Shown here one piece after another: positions 16,682 to 25,097 of a DNA stretch of 64,000 bases. The stretch spans positions 80,637 to 144,636 of the forward strand of contig NZ_QMHN01000001.1 in NCBI RefSeq assembly GCF_003313385.1, written 5' to 3'. A program made the position numbers and the translations under genes. Below the pieces are notes generated by a model. The model ran no database searches. It was not told the origin of the DNA and saw nothing but the letters and a program-made list of their open reading frames with translations. The stretch comes from Pedobacter chitinilyticus (GTDB lineage Bacteria > Bacteroidota > Bacteroidia > Sphingobacteriales > Sphingobacteriaceae). The number at the start of each line of letters is the position of its first letter. Within the stretch, counting starts at the first letter, position 1.

Positions 16682-17806
16682 CTACTTCTTATCTATCGTC
16701 CCCGATTTGGTTTTCACCGTACCCTTTTTCCTATAAATAGCAAAGCTCATAGGGCTTTTGGCTGGACGTTCATCGCCGAACAACACGCCCCAGTGTTTAA
16801 AGCCTTCACTTCTATCGAAAATAACTTTAAGTACTGCAATAATAGGCATTGACAAAAACATGCCCGAAATACCTGCCACTACACCACCAATGACGACACC
16901 CAAAATGGAGACCAGCGCATTGATTTTTACTTTAGAACCTACAATACGTGGCATTAAGATGTTGTTATCGAAGAATTGAACGACGGCAATTACCAACAAA
17001 ACGGTAATCACTGGGCCTAATTCTGGAGAAGAGGTTAGCGTAATCAGCACACCCAAAATGTTACCAATTAAGGCCCCCACATAAGGGATTAGATTTAAGA
17101 TGGCGAAAATAACCCCAATCAACAAAGCATGTTTAATGCCAAACAACGTAAGCGTTCCGCCAAGTAAAATAGTCATGTAGGTAATTTGGATGAGCAAGCC
17201 CACTAAATAATTTTTGATGATGGCCTCCGCTTCATAAGAAGCCTCTTTCACCTTCGGATGGTGTTCGACCTTGAACCACATGAACAAAAAGCGCAATAAA
17301 ATATCCTTATAAAAAAGGATCAGGTAAATATAGATAGGAATAAGGCCTAAAAACACGAAAATACTACTCAAGGTCACGGCCGCACCACTAGCTGCTTTCC
17401 CAGCCATATTTAACAAATCATCACTCTTTTCAGTAATGAATTTCTTTTGTTTGCCAATAGAGAAATCGGTAAAGCTGCTGATCCATTCTTGTAACGACTG
17501 CAAATGCTTAGCCACGTTAGATTTAATTTGTGGAAAATCGTTCACCAAAATGCCAATCTGGGCCGAAAAAAACCAGATAATTCCTGCGATAAAAATAAAT
17601 ACCAACAAAATGGGCAAGATGATGGCCAGTGCTTCTGGAAATTTATATTTCCTTAAAAAACGATAAATAGGCAATAGTAAAATACTAATGAAAAACGCCA
17701 TGATTACAGGCATGATGATGTCGCTGGCAATGGCAAAAATACCGATACATAAACATAGGCCAAGCAACTCAATAGAACGCTTTACGGTTAAGGGTAGTTC
17801 TTTCAT
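16682..17806 (-). CDS. AI-2E family transporter (PerM/UPF0118)
   Basis: 374 residues with seven to eight transmembrane segments. There is an N-terminal pair (~15-50, 62-82), a charged amphipathic stretch (~90-140), then the C-terminal block with LNLIPYVGALIGNILGVLIT and PRIVGSKVKINALVSILGVV typical of the family. Family members have been linked to autoinducer-2 export, Na+/H+ antiport or general efflux, so the substrate is left open. It has a basic Lys-rich tail. Confidence 0.9.
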   Translation of the reverse strand: MKELPLTVKRSIELLGLCLCIGIFAIASDIIMPVIMAFFISILLLPIYRFLRKYKFPEALAIILPILLVFIFIAGIIWFFSAQIGILVNDFPQIKSNVAKHLQSLQEWISSFTDFSIGKQKKFITEKSDDLLNMAGKAASGAAVTLSSIFVFLGLIPIYIYLILFYKDILLRFLFMWFKVEHHPKVKEASYEAEAIIKNYLVGLLIQITYMTILLGGTLTLFGIKHALLIGVIFAILNLIPYVGALIGNILGVLITLTSSPELGPVITVLLVIAVVQFFDNNILMPRIVGSKVKINALVSILGVVIGGVVAGISGMFLSMPIIAVLKVIFDRSEGFKHWGVLFGDERPAKSPMSFAIYRKKGTVKTKSGTIDKK

Positions 17807-17930
17807 AATTAAAGATGGTATAAAATTTAATCCCTAACACTAAAGTAGGCAAATTGTTTGGATGAAGGGGTGGTTAATTGGTTCATTAGCTCATTTGTTT
17901 ATTGGGTTAATCACTTAATTGTTCACCCCG

Positions 17931-18330
17931 CTCATTATGTCATCCTGAGTACGCGAAGGATCTCTTTATAGGTTATTTGTTTAATAGCTCTTTGGGGCTA
18001 GGAACTAGTGGTTGGTATTTAGATGAGTAGTTCCCAAAATTCCCCTCTTTTAGAGGGGTGCCCAACGGGCGGGGTGTTGTTTACTTGTTAATCGTTTACT
18101 TGTTCATCCCGCTCATTATGTCATCCTGAGCGAGCGAAGGATCTCTTTATAGGTTATTTGTTTAATAGCTCTTTGGGGCTAGGAACTAGTGGTTGGTATT
18201 TAGATGAGTAGTTCCCAAAATTCCCCTCTTTTAGAGGGGTGCCCAACGGGCGGGGTGTTGTTTACTTGTTAATCGCTTAATTGTTCATCCCGCTCATTAT
18301 GTCATCCTGAGTACGCGAAGGATCTCTTAT
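17931..18330. repeat. 181-bp tandem extragenic repeat, two full copies and a partial third
   Basis: CTCATTATGT begins copies at 17931, 18112 and 18293, exact 181-base spacing. Each unit has GTCATCCTGAG then GCGAAGGATCTC, AACTAGTGGTTGG, and a CCCCTCTTTTAGAGGGGTGC hairpin followed by CCCAACGGGCGGGGTG. Copies 1 and 3 read GAGTACGCGAAGG; copy 2 reads GAGCGAGCGAAGG. The rest of the gap 17807-18419 is non-coding and ends with the CGCAACTC satellite. Confidence 0.85.
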
Positions 18331-18407
18331 TGGTTGTTTATTCACTTTACTCCACTCACAACTCATAACCCGTAACTCGCAACCCATTTCCATAACCCAA
18401 AAATCCG

Positions 18408-18415
18408 TACTTTTG
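18408..18415 (+). promoter_or_regulatory. -7 box of mnmE; probable leaderless mRNA
   Basis: TACTTTTG matches TAnnTTTG and ends 4 bases before the ATG at 18420, the same arrangement as argS. Confidence 0.5.
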
Positions 18416-18419
18416 CGGC

Positions 18420-19781
18420 ATGATGTTCACCAACGATACCATTATTGCTTTATCAACACCTCCAGGCAGCGGCGCCATAGGCGTCATCCGTCTTTCCGGA
18501 CCTGAGGCCATTAGCTTAACCAACAGTGTGTTTAGCGGTAAGGATTTAGCTAAGCAGGCTACCCATACCTTGCACTTTGGCTTAATCAAAGATGGCGAGG
18601 TAGTAGTTGATGAAGTAGTGGTGTCTTTATTTGTGGGCCCAAAATCATACACCAAAGAGCATGTGGTTGAAATCTCTTGCCATGGTTCCAATTACATCAT
18701 TCAACAAATCATCAGCTTGTTGATCCGTAAAGGAGCAAGGGCTGCCAAACCTGGAGAATTCACCCTACGTGCTTTCCTTAATGGCGCTTTCGATTTAAGC
18801 CAAGCAGAAGCCGTGGCCGATTTGATTGCTTCAGATAGCAAGGCATCGCATGAAGTGGCCATGCAGCAAATGCGTGGTGGCTTTTCTAACGAGCTGAAAG
18901 ATTTACGCGAACAGCTGATCCACTTTGCCAGCATGATTGAACTCGAACTCGATTTTGCAGAGGAAGATGTAGAATTTGCCAACCGTGATCAGTTACGTGA
19001 CCTCGTCAACCGCATCAACAAAGTATTGCAAAGGCTCATCCATTCCTTTGAAGTAGGTAATGTGATTAAAAATGGCGTTCCAGTGGTCATTGCAGGAAAA
19101 CCTAACGTAGGCAAATCTACCTTACTCAATGCGCTATTGAATGAGGAACGTGCCATTGTGAGTGATATTGCAGGGACCACACGCGATACCATTGAAGATG
19201 AGATTAACATTAACGGTGTAGTATTTAGGTTTATTGATACCGCTGGGATCCGCGAAACCGCTGACGTGATTGAAGCCAAAGGAGTGGAGCGCAGCTTAGA
19301 GAAAATGAAACAGGCCAAATTGATCATTTATATGGTTGATGCGCAAGAAGAACAAGCCGAAGTGTTGAAACAATTACAAGATTTAGCGCTACAACAAACA
19401 CCTTATCTGTTCATCGTGAACAAAGCAGAATTGTTAACGGCCGAACAAAAGGAATTTTACTTGGAGCATGGCGCTTTACTCATTTCTGCCAAAACCAAGC
19501 AGGGAATGGATGTGTTGGAGAATGCTTTATTAGAAAAAGTGAATTTAAGCCATATCAATACCAGCGAAACTTTGGTAACCAACATTCGACATGTGGAGGC
19601 TTTAAAGCAAACGCAAAATTCCTTAAACCGAGTATTAGAAAACATTCATAACCCTGTAACTTCCGACTTTCTGGCGATGGACATTAAACAGGCCTTGCAT
19701 TATTTGGGAGAGATCACTGGTACGGTGACCACGGATGACTTGCTAGAAAATATCTTTACGAAGTTTTGCATCGGTAAATAA
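18420..19781 (+). CDS. mnmE: tRNA modification GTPase MnmE
   Basis: 453 residues, full length. The N-terminal folate-binding domain (~1-118) is followed by a helical domain into which a G domain is inserted. G-domain motifs are GKPNVGKS (226-233), IAGTTRD, DTAGIRET and NKAE. The C-terminal CIGK is the conserved CxGK cysteine motif. With MnmG it makes carboxymethylaminomethyl-uridine at the wobble position of certain tRNAs. Tandem ATGs at 18420 and 18423 are both possible starts. Confidence 0.97.
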   Translation: MMFTNDTIIALSTPPGSGAIGVIRLSGPEAISLTNSVFSGKDLAKQATHTLHFGLIKDGEVVVDEVVVSLFVGPKSYTKEHVVEISCHGSNYIIQQIISLLIRKGARAAKPGEFTLRAFLNGAFDLSQAEAVADLIASDSKASHEVAMQQMRGGFSNELKDLREQLIHFASMIELELDFAEEDVEFANRDQLRDLVNRINKVLQRLIHSFEVGNVIKNGVPVVIAGKPNVGKSTLLNALLNEERAIVSDIAGTTRDTIEDEININGVVFRFIDTAGIRETADVIEAKGVERSLEKMKQAKLIIYMVDAQEEQAEVLKQLQDLALQQTPYLFIVNKAELLTAEQKEFYLEHGALLISAKTKQGMDVLENALLEKVNLSHINTSETLVTNIRHVEALKQTQNSLNRVLENIHNPVTSDFLAMDIKQALHYLGEITGTVTTDDLLENIFTKFCIGK

Positions 19782-19901
19782 CCCCTGTTAAGGGAGTTGT
19801 AGGCAAAATTACCGTTAGTGAGCATTTTTTGTAGTATATCGATGGAATGAGGTCGTTCGTCGCTATGGATTGTATATACCATCATCTTCATCTTTCTTTA
19901 A

Positions 19902-21029
19902 ATGAAAAAGATGAAAGTGAAATACTTTAAAAAGATAACCATTGCGTGTTTAGTCATGCTTGCTATATCCGTTAAGGGACAACAACGACCTCAAACTCCA
20001 ATAGCCCCTTTTCCCTATGACGTAGAAGAGGTATTTTACAAAGTAGCCAGTGATACTGCTGTAAAGCTGGCCGCCACAGTAACTATCCCTAAAGACCAAG
20101 GTCCTTTTCCAGCTATTTTAATTATTGGAGGATCTGGGCAAACTTCTAGAGACCAACCATTTTTTAATCACAAACCTTTGTGGGTCCTTGCTGATTTTCT
20201 TACCAGACTTGGATATGTTACACTGCGTTTTGATGATCGTGGAGCTGGAAGTTCTACTTTGGGAAGCAAGAAAATTCACGAATTACAAGAAGAAGACTAC
20301 TTGGCTGATGCTTCGGCTGGAATCGATTTCCTTAAAAAACATCCATCAGTTGATCCAAAAAAAATAGGGGTGATAGGCCATAGTGCTGGTGCTGGGCAAG
20401 GCCTGGCATTACTGGCCGACAAAAGCAAGCAATTAGTTTTCTCGATCATGTTAGCTGGCTATGTTAACAATTATCCGCATATGGTGGTGGCACATCAAAG
20501 CAAAATGATGGCAAAAGCAGCGGGCTGGCCGCTTTCATGGCAACGTGCGGATAGTAGTTTTGTAAGCAGGAGCATCTATTATACCAAAAACGAAAATAAT
20601 TATGAACAGCGTTACAAAGCAATCAAGGCAATTGCCGACGAGGAATTGACAAAGCTAGGCAAACTTGAAACTGACGAGCTCCAGAAAAGGATAAACACCA
20701 GAGTGTATATTTTGGCCAGTGAGCAATTTCACAAGGCTGCCCAAGTAGAACCAAAAGATAATTTGCTGATGATCAAATCGCCAGTGTTAATTATCAACGG
20801 AGACCTTGACCTGAATGTGGATGCCGCTTATCACAGTCCGAGGATGGCCAGCTCGCTCCAGAAGAACTTCAATAGCAAATCAAAGATTGTAGTACTAAAG
20901 GGCATCAACCATATGCTACAAGGGGGCGGACGCACGGGATTAATGGAAGAATCAAAAGATATCAATGAAACGATTAGTCCCCTTATACTCGAACAGATAA
21001 GTAAGTGGTTAAGTACTTTAAGTAAGTAG
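19902..21029 (+). CDS. Exported alpha/beta hydrolase
   Basis: 375 residues with a signal peptide (~1-27; an alternative start is Met4). The alpha/beta-hydrolase core shows oxyanion-region GGSGQTSRD, LRFDDRGAGSS, nucleophile elbow GHSAG (Ser161), acid region INGDLDLNV and catalytic His in GINHMLQ. It resembles dienelactone-hydrolase/acyl-peptidase-like esterases found in Bacteroidota envelopes. The substrate is unknown. A TTCGTCGCT sequence at 19856-19864 resembles a sequence upstream of the gene at 35991. Confidence 0.85.
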   Translation: MKKMKVKYFKKITIACLVMLAISVKGQQRPQTPIAPFPYDVEEVFYKVASDTAVKLAATVTIPKDQGPFPAILIIGGSGQTSRDQPFFNHKPLWVLADFLTRLGYVTLRFDDRGAGSSTLGSKKIHELQEEDYLADASAGIDFLKKHPSVDPKKIGVIGHSAGAGQGLALLADKSKQLVFSIMLAGYVNNYPHMVVAHQSKMMAKAAGWPLSWQRADSSFVSRSIYYTKNENNYEQRYKAIKAIADEELTKLGKLETDELQKRINTRVYILASEQFHKAAQVEPKDNLLMIKSPVLIINGDLDLNVDAAYHSPRMASSLQKNFNSKSKIVVLKGINHMLQGGGRTGLMEESKDINETISPLILEQISKWLSTLSK

Positions 21030-21092
21030 GCTCCAATTTAGATATTATTAAATGTTCGATGGTATTTTGCGATTGACCAACCATAAAAAATC

Positions 21093-21143
21093 ATGAAAAC
21101 TATAAATAAGTTAACTGCGCTGGTTCTTTTATCGACCACCTGA
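21093..21143 (+). pseudogene. Possible remnant: signal-peptide-like stub ended by a stop
   Basis: Starts MKTINKLTALVLLSTT then TGA. This looks like the beginning of an exported-protein gene, followed by several stops in all forward frames. The gap 21030-21401 otherwise holds no gene. A decayed gene is possible, but chance is not excluded. Confidence 0.25.
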
Positions 21144-21331
21144 CCATTTGCTCACAATCTTTCTAACAAAAGCAATGATTGAGGCAGTAATAAATCGCGA
21201 TTGCCTGCTAAATATCATGGGGAGCCGAGATCGAGTGCGTTATAAATATCAGAACCTTAAACACCTAAAATTGTCGATTATAAAATGCAAGAGGTTCCAA
21301 TAAATAGGTGTTCCCTTTAACATACTTGCAT

Positions 21332-21340
21332 TTCGTCTAC
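21332..21340 (+). promoter_or_regulatory. Cluster regulatory element (TTCGTCTAC)
   Basis: TTGCATTTCGTCTAC ends 61 bases before the ATG of the serine hydrolase gene and points toward it. It matches elements at 25007, 34264 and 41128. No good -7 box is found at the 28-base spacing seen elsewhere. Confidence 0.4.
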
Positions 21341-21401
21341 GATTTGTAGGCTTCGGTCGACAAAGTGTAACCTGAACCAAGTTTGATAGTCTTTTCTGTA
21401 A

Positions 21402-22745
21402 ATGAATAATATGCACAAAAATCTTTTATTGATCTTTTTGATCATACCTACCTTGCTCAAAGCACAAAATATCCCAGTTCAGGCAGATTCATTGCTGACT
21501 AACTATTTCCGTCAGGGACTTTTTTCTGGAAATGTCTCCATCATCAAAAAAGGCAAAATCCTGTTTTCCAAATCTTACGGCTATAGCAATGCCAAAACCA
21601 GGATACCTAATGACAAAGAAACGCAATTCCGTATAGGTTCTATCACAAAAACTTTTATTGCGGCCCTAATTCTTCGCCTACATGAACGTGGTAAACTTTC
21701 ACTGAATGAAAAGGTTTCGAAATATCTGCCAAACTACCATTATGGAGATTCGGTCACCATCTGGAACCTCTTGAACCATACTTCAGGTATCAAGAGTTTT
21801 ACATCCATCGAAAAATTCCAGAAGGAAAAAATGGAGATGACCAGTACTTCAGAAGTGATGAGCACGTTTGCGCAAATACCACTGCTATTTTCGCCTGGTA
21901 GTAACTTTCAATATAGCAACTCCAACTATCTTTTACTCGCCTACATCGCAGAGAAAATTACTAAAAAGAACTTATCCCAACTATTAAGAGACGAAATTAC
22001 CCAGCCATTGGGAATGAAAAATACTGGAATCGATAGTGACGGAAGGAAATCCGACAACAAGGCCTTAGGGCACGAGGCGTCTCTCCTAAGCGACCATGAT
22101 ATTTCTCCGAATAACAACATAGGCCTGCTATCGGGAGCTGGAGCAATGTACAGTACCGCTGAAGATTTGCTGCGGTGGGAGAGGGCAATGTATGGCAATA
22201 CGATACTTAGCGACAGTAGCAAGTCAATAATGTTTCGCCCTTACTTAAAAAATTACGGTCTGGGTTGGCAGGTTAGCCAAAACAATAGCCGTTTAAGCTA
22301 TGCTCATTCTGGTTCCATCGACGGATTTAAATCAAATATCCAATTATTTCCGCAAACAGAAACCGCAATCATTTTCTTGTCGAACTATTTCAACACGCCA
22401 GGTCCCGAAATATGTGCTGCTTTAGAGGCCATCACCTTTAATGAACCTTTCCAAATACCAACCGAACGACGTGCAATTACACTTCCCCAGGAACAGCTTG
22501 CTGCTTATATAGGAAATTACGATTTCCAAGGTAAATTAGAAATGAGCATTGTTATCGAAAACGGAAGACTATTAAGTAAAATTAAAGGACAGCCTACGGT
22601 GAGTTTAAACCCAATTGGCGACCATAAGTTCTATGTTCCAATGAACGGCGTATACATTCAATTCAAAATGTCGACCAGTAAAAATGCGGCTTCCTTGCAA
22701 ATCATGGATGGAAAGAGAGGGCTTGAATTCATTAGAAAAGAATAA
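21402..22745 (+). CDS. Exported class C beta-lactamase-like serine hydrolase
   Basis: 447 residues with a signal peptide (~1-22). It has the penicillin-binding/class C fold with S80-I-T-K83 (nucleophile and Lys), Y171-S-N173 and HSG near 312, so the catalytic set is complete. The C-terminal ~90 residues form a lipocalin-like DUF3471-type domain. The family includes D-aminopeptidases, esterases and beta-lactamases, so antibiotic hydrolysis should not be assumed. The paralogous hydrolase lies 58 bases downstream, suggesting an operon. Confidence 0.87.
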   Translation: MNNMHKNLLLIFLIIPTLLKAQNIPVQADSLLTNYFRQGLFSGNVSIIKKGKILFSKSYGYSNAKTRIPNDKETQFRIGSITKTFIAALILRLHERGKLSLNEKVSKYLPNYHYGDSVTIWNLLNHTSGIKSFTSIEKFQKEKMEMTSTSEVMSTFAQIPLLFSPGSNFQYSNSNYLLLAYIAEKITKKNLSQLLRDEITQPLGMKNTGIDSDGRKSDNKALGHEASLLSDHDISPNNNIGLLSGAGAMYSTAEDLLRWERAMYGNTILSDSSKSIMFRPYLKNYGLGWQVSQNNSRLSYAHSGSIDGFKSNIQLFPQTETAIIFLSNYFNTPGPEICAALEAITFNEPFQIPTERRAITLPQEQLAAYIGNYDFQGKLEMSIVIENGRLLSKIKGQPTVSLNPIGDHKFYVPMNGVYIQFKMSTSKNAASLQIMDGKRGLEFIRKE

Positions 22746-22803
22746 CATGGAAGACAGTTAGCAGCCAATCAGTTTAGAACATTTGAACAGTTAACAAAAT
22801 GAG

Positions 22804-23943
22804 ATGAAAAAGTATTCCCTATTTATTTTTTTACTTTTTACGGTGGTAACAAGCAGTTATAGCCAAAAACAATGGCCTACCCAACCATTTATCGACTCCT
22901 ATATAAAAGGCGAGATGAAGACCTTAGGCATTCCAGGCATGGCGGTAGCGGTTATCAAAGATGGAAAAGTATTGCATGCTAACACTTACGGCATCGCTAA
23001 TATAGAGTATGATATTCCCGTTTCAATGAGCACATCCTTCCAAATCGCTTCGGTAACAAAATTATTTACTTCTACTTTAATGATGAAATGGTTACAGCAG
23101 AAGAGGATATCCCTCGATGATTATGTGACAAACCATATTCCTAATGCCCCTGAGACTTGGAAGAAAATTACGATCAGGCATCTGCTGGCTCACGAAAGCG
23201 GGGTGCCTTGGCCAGCGTCATTGGGCGGTACAATAGGGATCACCGCTTCCGAACCTTTTAAGGTCGACAGTATGGCTTTGCTCATAGAAAAGTTAAAAGC
23301 CCAGCCGCTAAAGTTTGAAACTGGATCAACACAGGCATATGTAAACGGTGATTATTTTCTGCTTCAGTATATCATCGAGAAAATAGGAGGTCTTCCTTTT
23401 GAACAAGTTTTAAAAAAGGAAGTATTTGATACGATTGGAATGACAGACAGCGGATATGATGTAGAACAGCGTGATTTAAGAATATTGACCATGTTTCCGT
23501 TGAAACGTAAATCCCAAAATTTTACGACTGGTAAAAATGGCCCTTTAATATTCAAAGGTTTTTATGCGCCAACAAGCTATAATGCTGGTGGGATGCATTT
23601 GTCTATACACGACGCCATGAAGTGGGCGATCTCCCTTGATTCAGCTACTTTAATTACAGCAGCGATGCAGAAGGAAATGGCAAAACAAACGCTGTTAAAA
23701 GGTGGGTTCACACAACTAGGTTGGACTACCCAAATAAACAATGGCTACCAGGTAATTGGACATAGTGGTGGTCCAGGATTGGGAGACATTTTAAGAGTGC
23801 CTTCTGAAAAGCTAACGATTATTGTGCTTAGTAATTTTGTGGATATGTATCCCTATATGGCTGGCAATATCCTAAAGCATTATCTTGCCAACTTTAACCC
23901 ACAGCAAATGCCAAAAACCTTAAAAAGAGATTTGATTAGATGA
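22804..23943 (+). CDS. Exported class C beta-lactamase-like serine hydrolase (second)
   Basis: 379 residues with a signal peptide (~1-20). Motifs are S83-V-T-K86, Y179-V-N181 and HSGGPG near 318, all present. It lacks the extra C-terminal domain of its neighbour. The low overall similarity to that neighbour outside the motifs argues for separate acquisition or old duplication. The substrate is probably an ester, peptide or cell-wall fragment. Confidence 0.86.
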   Translation: MKKYSLFIFLLFTVVTSSYSQKQWPTQPFIDSYIKGEMKTLGIPGMAVAVIKDGKVLHANTYGIANIEYDIPVSMSTSFQIASVTKLFTSTLMMKWLQQKRISLDDYVTNHIPNAPETWKKITIRHLLAHESGVPWPASLGGTIGITASEPFKVDSMALLIEKLKAQPLKFETGSTQAYVNGDYFLLQYIIEKIGGLPFEQVLKKEVFDTIGMTDSGYDVEQRDLRILTMFPLKRKSQNFTTGKNGPLIFKGFYAPTSYNAGGMHLSIHDAMKWAISLDSATLITAAMQKEMAKQTLLKGGFTQLGWTTQINNGYQVIGHSGGPGLGDILRVPSEKLTIIVLSNFVDMYPYMAGNILKHYLANFNPQQMPKTLKRDLIR

Positions 23944-24043
23944 TGTGAACCGTTTTTGGAGATCCTTTGCGCTAAATGTTGCAACAGGTAATGATTTGAA
24001 GCAGAGAAATAGTTAATAACTTTGCAAGCAAACTCTTGTTGAT

Positions 24044-24568
24044 ATGATTAATATCTTTGTCATTAACGGTAGTGCCAGCGAACAGTCTTCCAACCAGCAG
24101 CTTATTCGAACAATCGAATTATTGGCTAAGGATAAATTTAAGCTTACCATTTGTACTAGCTTAAAAACACTGCCGCATTTTGATCCCGATCTTACCATCA
24201 ACGAAACTCCACAATCCATTCTTGATTTGAGGAAGAACATTGAAAGCGCCGATGGTTTAATCATTTGTACACCAGAATATATTTTCAGCATTCCCAGTGG
24301 TTTAAAAAATGCTATCGAATGGTGCATCTCAACGACTATATTTTCTGAAAAGCCAACAGCATTGATTACCGCTTCGTCTCAGGGAGAAGCTGCTCATGAA
24401 CAGTTACAGTTAATCATGAAAACAGCAATGGCAAGGTTCACTCCTGAAACAACATTGCTCATTCAGGGGATCAAAGGTAAATTTGATCTACAGGGCCAGC
24501 TTATTGATCCAACACTCCAAGGTTCGTTAAACATGCTGATTTCTGCCTTCACTAAGCTCTTGAAATAG
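24044..24568 (+). CDS. NADPH-dependent FMN reductase family protein
   Basis: 174 residues, flavodoxin-like fold. The phosphate loop is INGSASEQSSNQQLI near the N-terminus. The family motif TPEYIFSIPSGLKNAIEW is in the middle and ALITASSQGEAAHEQL follows. It reduces FMN or quinones/azo compounds with NAD(P)H in the cytoplasm. It is cytoplasmic, unlike its exported neighbours. A start just upstream of MINIFVING is well supported by the fold. Confidence 0.87.
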   Translation: MINIFVINGSASEQSSNQQLIRTIELLAKDKFKLTICTSLKTLPHFDPDLTINETPQSILDLRKNIESADGLIICTPEYIFSIPSGLKNAIEWCISTTIFSEKPTALITASSQGEAAHEQLQLIMKTAMARFTPETTLLIQGIKGKFDLQGQLIDPTLQGSLNMLISAFTKLLK

Positions 24569-24627
24569 TAAAAAAACAATGCTTGTTACGCTCTTACTAA
24601 TTAAAGTGATGTAGCCGAAGAGGTTAT

Positions 24628-24753
24628 ATGAAGTTAGATGGTAAGCTTACTTTATGTAGATGGAATTGGGGTTTCACCATAGACAGCCAAATTTATAGAC
24701 TAACTGCTGATATCCTTGGATATTATTGTACCATATGGAATGGTTTGATTTAA
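24628..24753 (+). CDS. Possible small protein, 41 residues
   Basis: An ATG frame (MKLDGKLTLCRWNWGFTIDS...) ends three bases before a strong terminator hairpin. Position right before a terminator is suggestive, but it may equally be the remnant of a longer gene or chance. No family is recognised. The gap 24569-25097 otherwise holds the terminator and a regulatory element. Confidence 0.25.
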   Translation: MKLDGKLTLCRWNWGFTIDSQIYRLTADILGYYCTIWNGLI

Positions 24754-24755
24754 AG

Positions 24756-24790
24756 AAGTCGTCACCACATCCATGATGACGACTTTTTAA
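24756..24790 (+). terminator. Rho-independent terminator
   Basis: AAGTCGTCA (24756-24764) pairs with TGACGACTT (24777-24785), followed by a run of Ts. Confidence 0.8.
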
Positions 24791-25006
24791 TTAACTATTA
24801 ACTATCCTAAACTTCTACTTTTAGGTTCTCAAAATTAAAAGCTATAAATGAGCTAAAATGTTCCTACAACACCAAATTCCAATTTAAAGTCAATTCATTT
24901 CAGAAGATTAAAAGTAAGGGATAATGATAGGCAGATTTTAGATATACATATCCGAAGATATTGATGCGAGGAAATCAAATACCAATATTGGGCTGAAAAA
25001 ATGTTG

Positions 25007-25015
25007 TTCGTCTAC
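25007..25015 (+). promoter_or_regulatory. Cluster regulatory element (TTCGTCTAC)
   Basis: TTCGTCTACAAAC is identical over 13 bases to the element upstream of the histidine kinase gene. It points toward the esterase gene, whose ATG is 82 bases downstream. Confidence 0.4.
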
Positions 25016-25097
25016 AAACTGCTGCTTTCTGCGCTTACTATTTATTAACGGCTATTTGTATGCTCATATTTGAGTTCTATCAGTAAACTCACATATA

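Noticed and set aside
17931..18330. CRISPR array
   Set aside because: Units are 181 bp direct duplications with no short repeat/unique spacer pattern and no cas genes.
21402..23943. Acquired beta-lactam resistance genes
   Set aside because: The motifs are shared by many esterases and peptidases, and the setting is an envelope-nutrient cluster.
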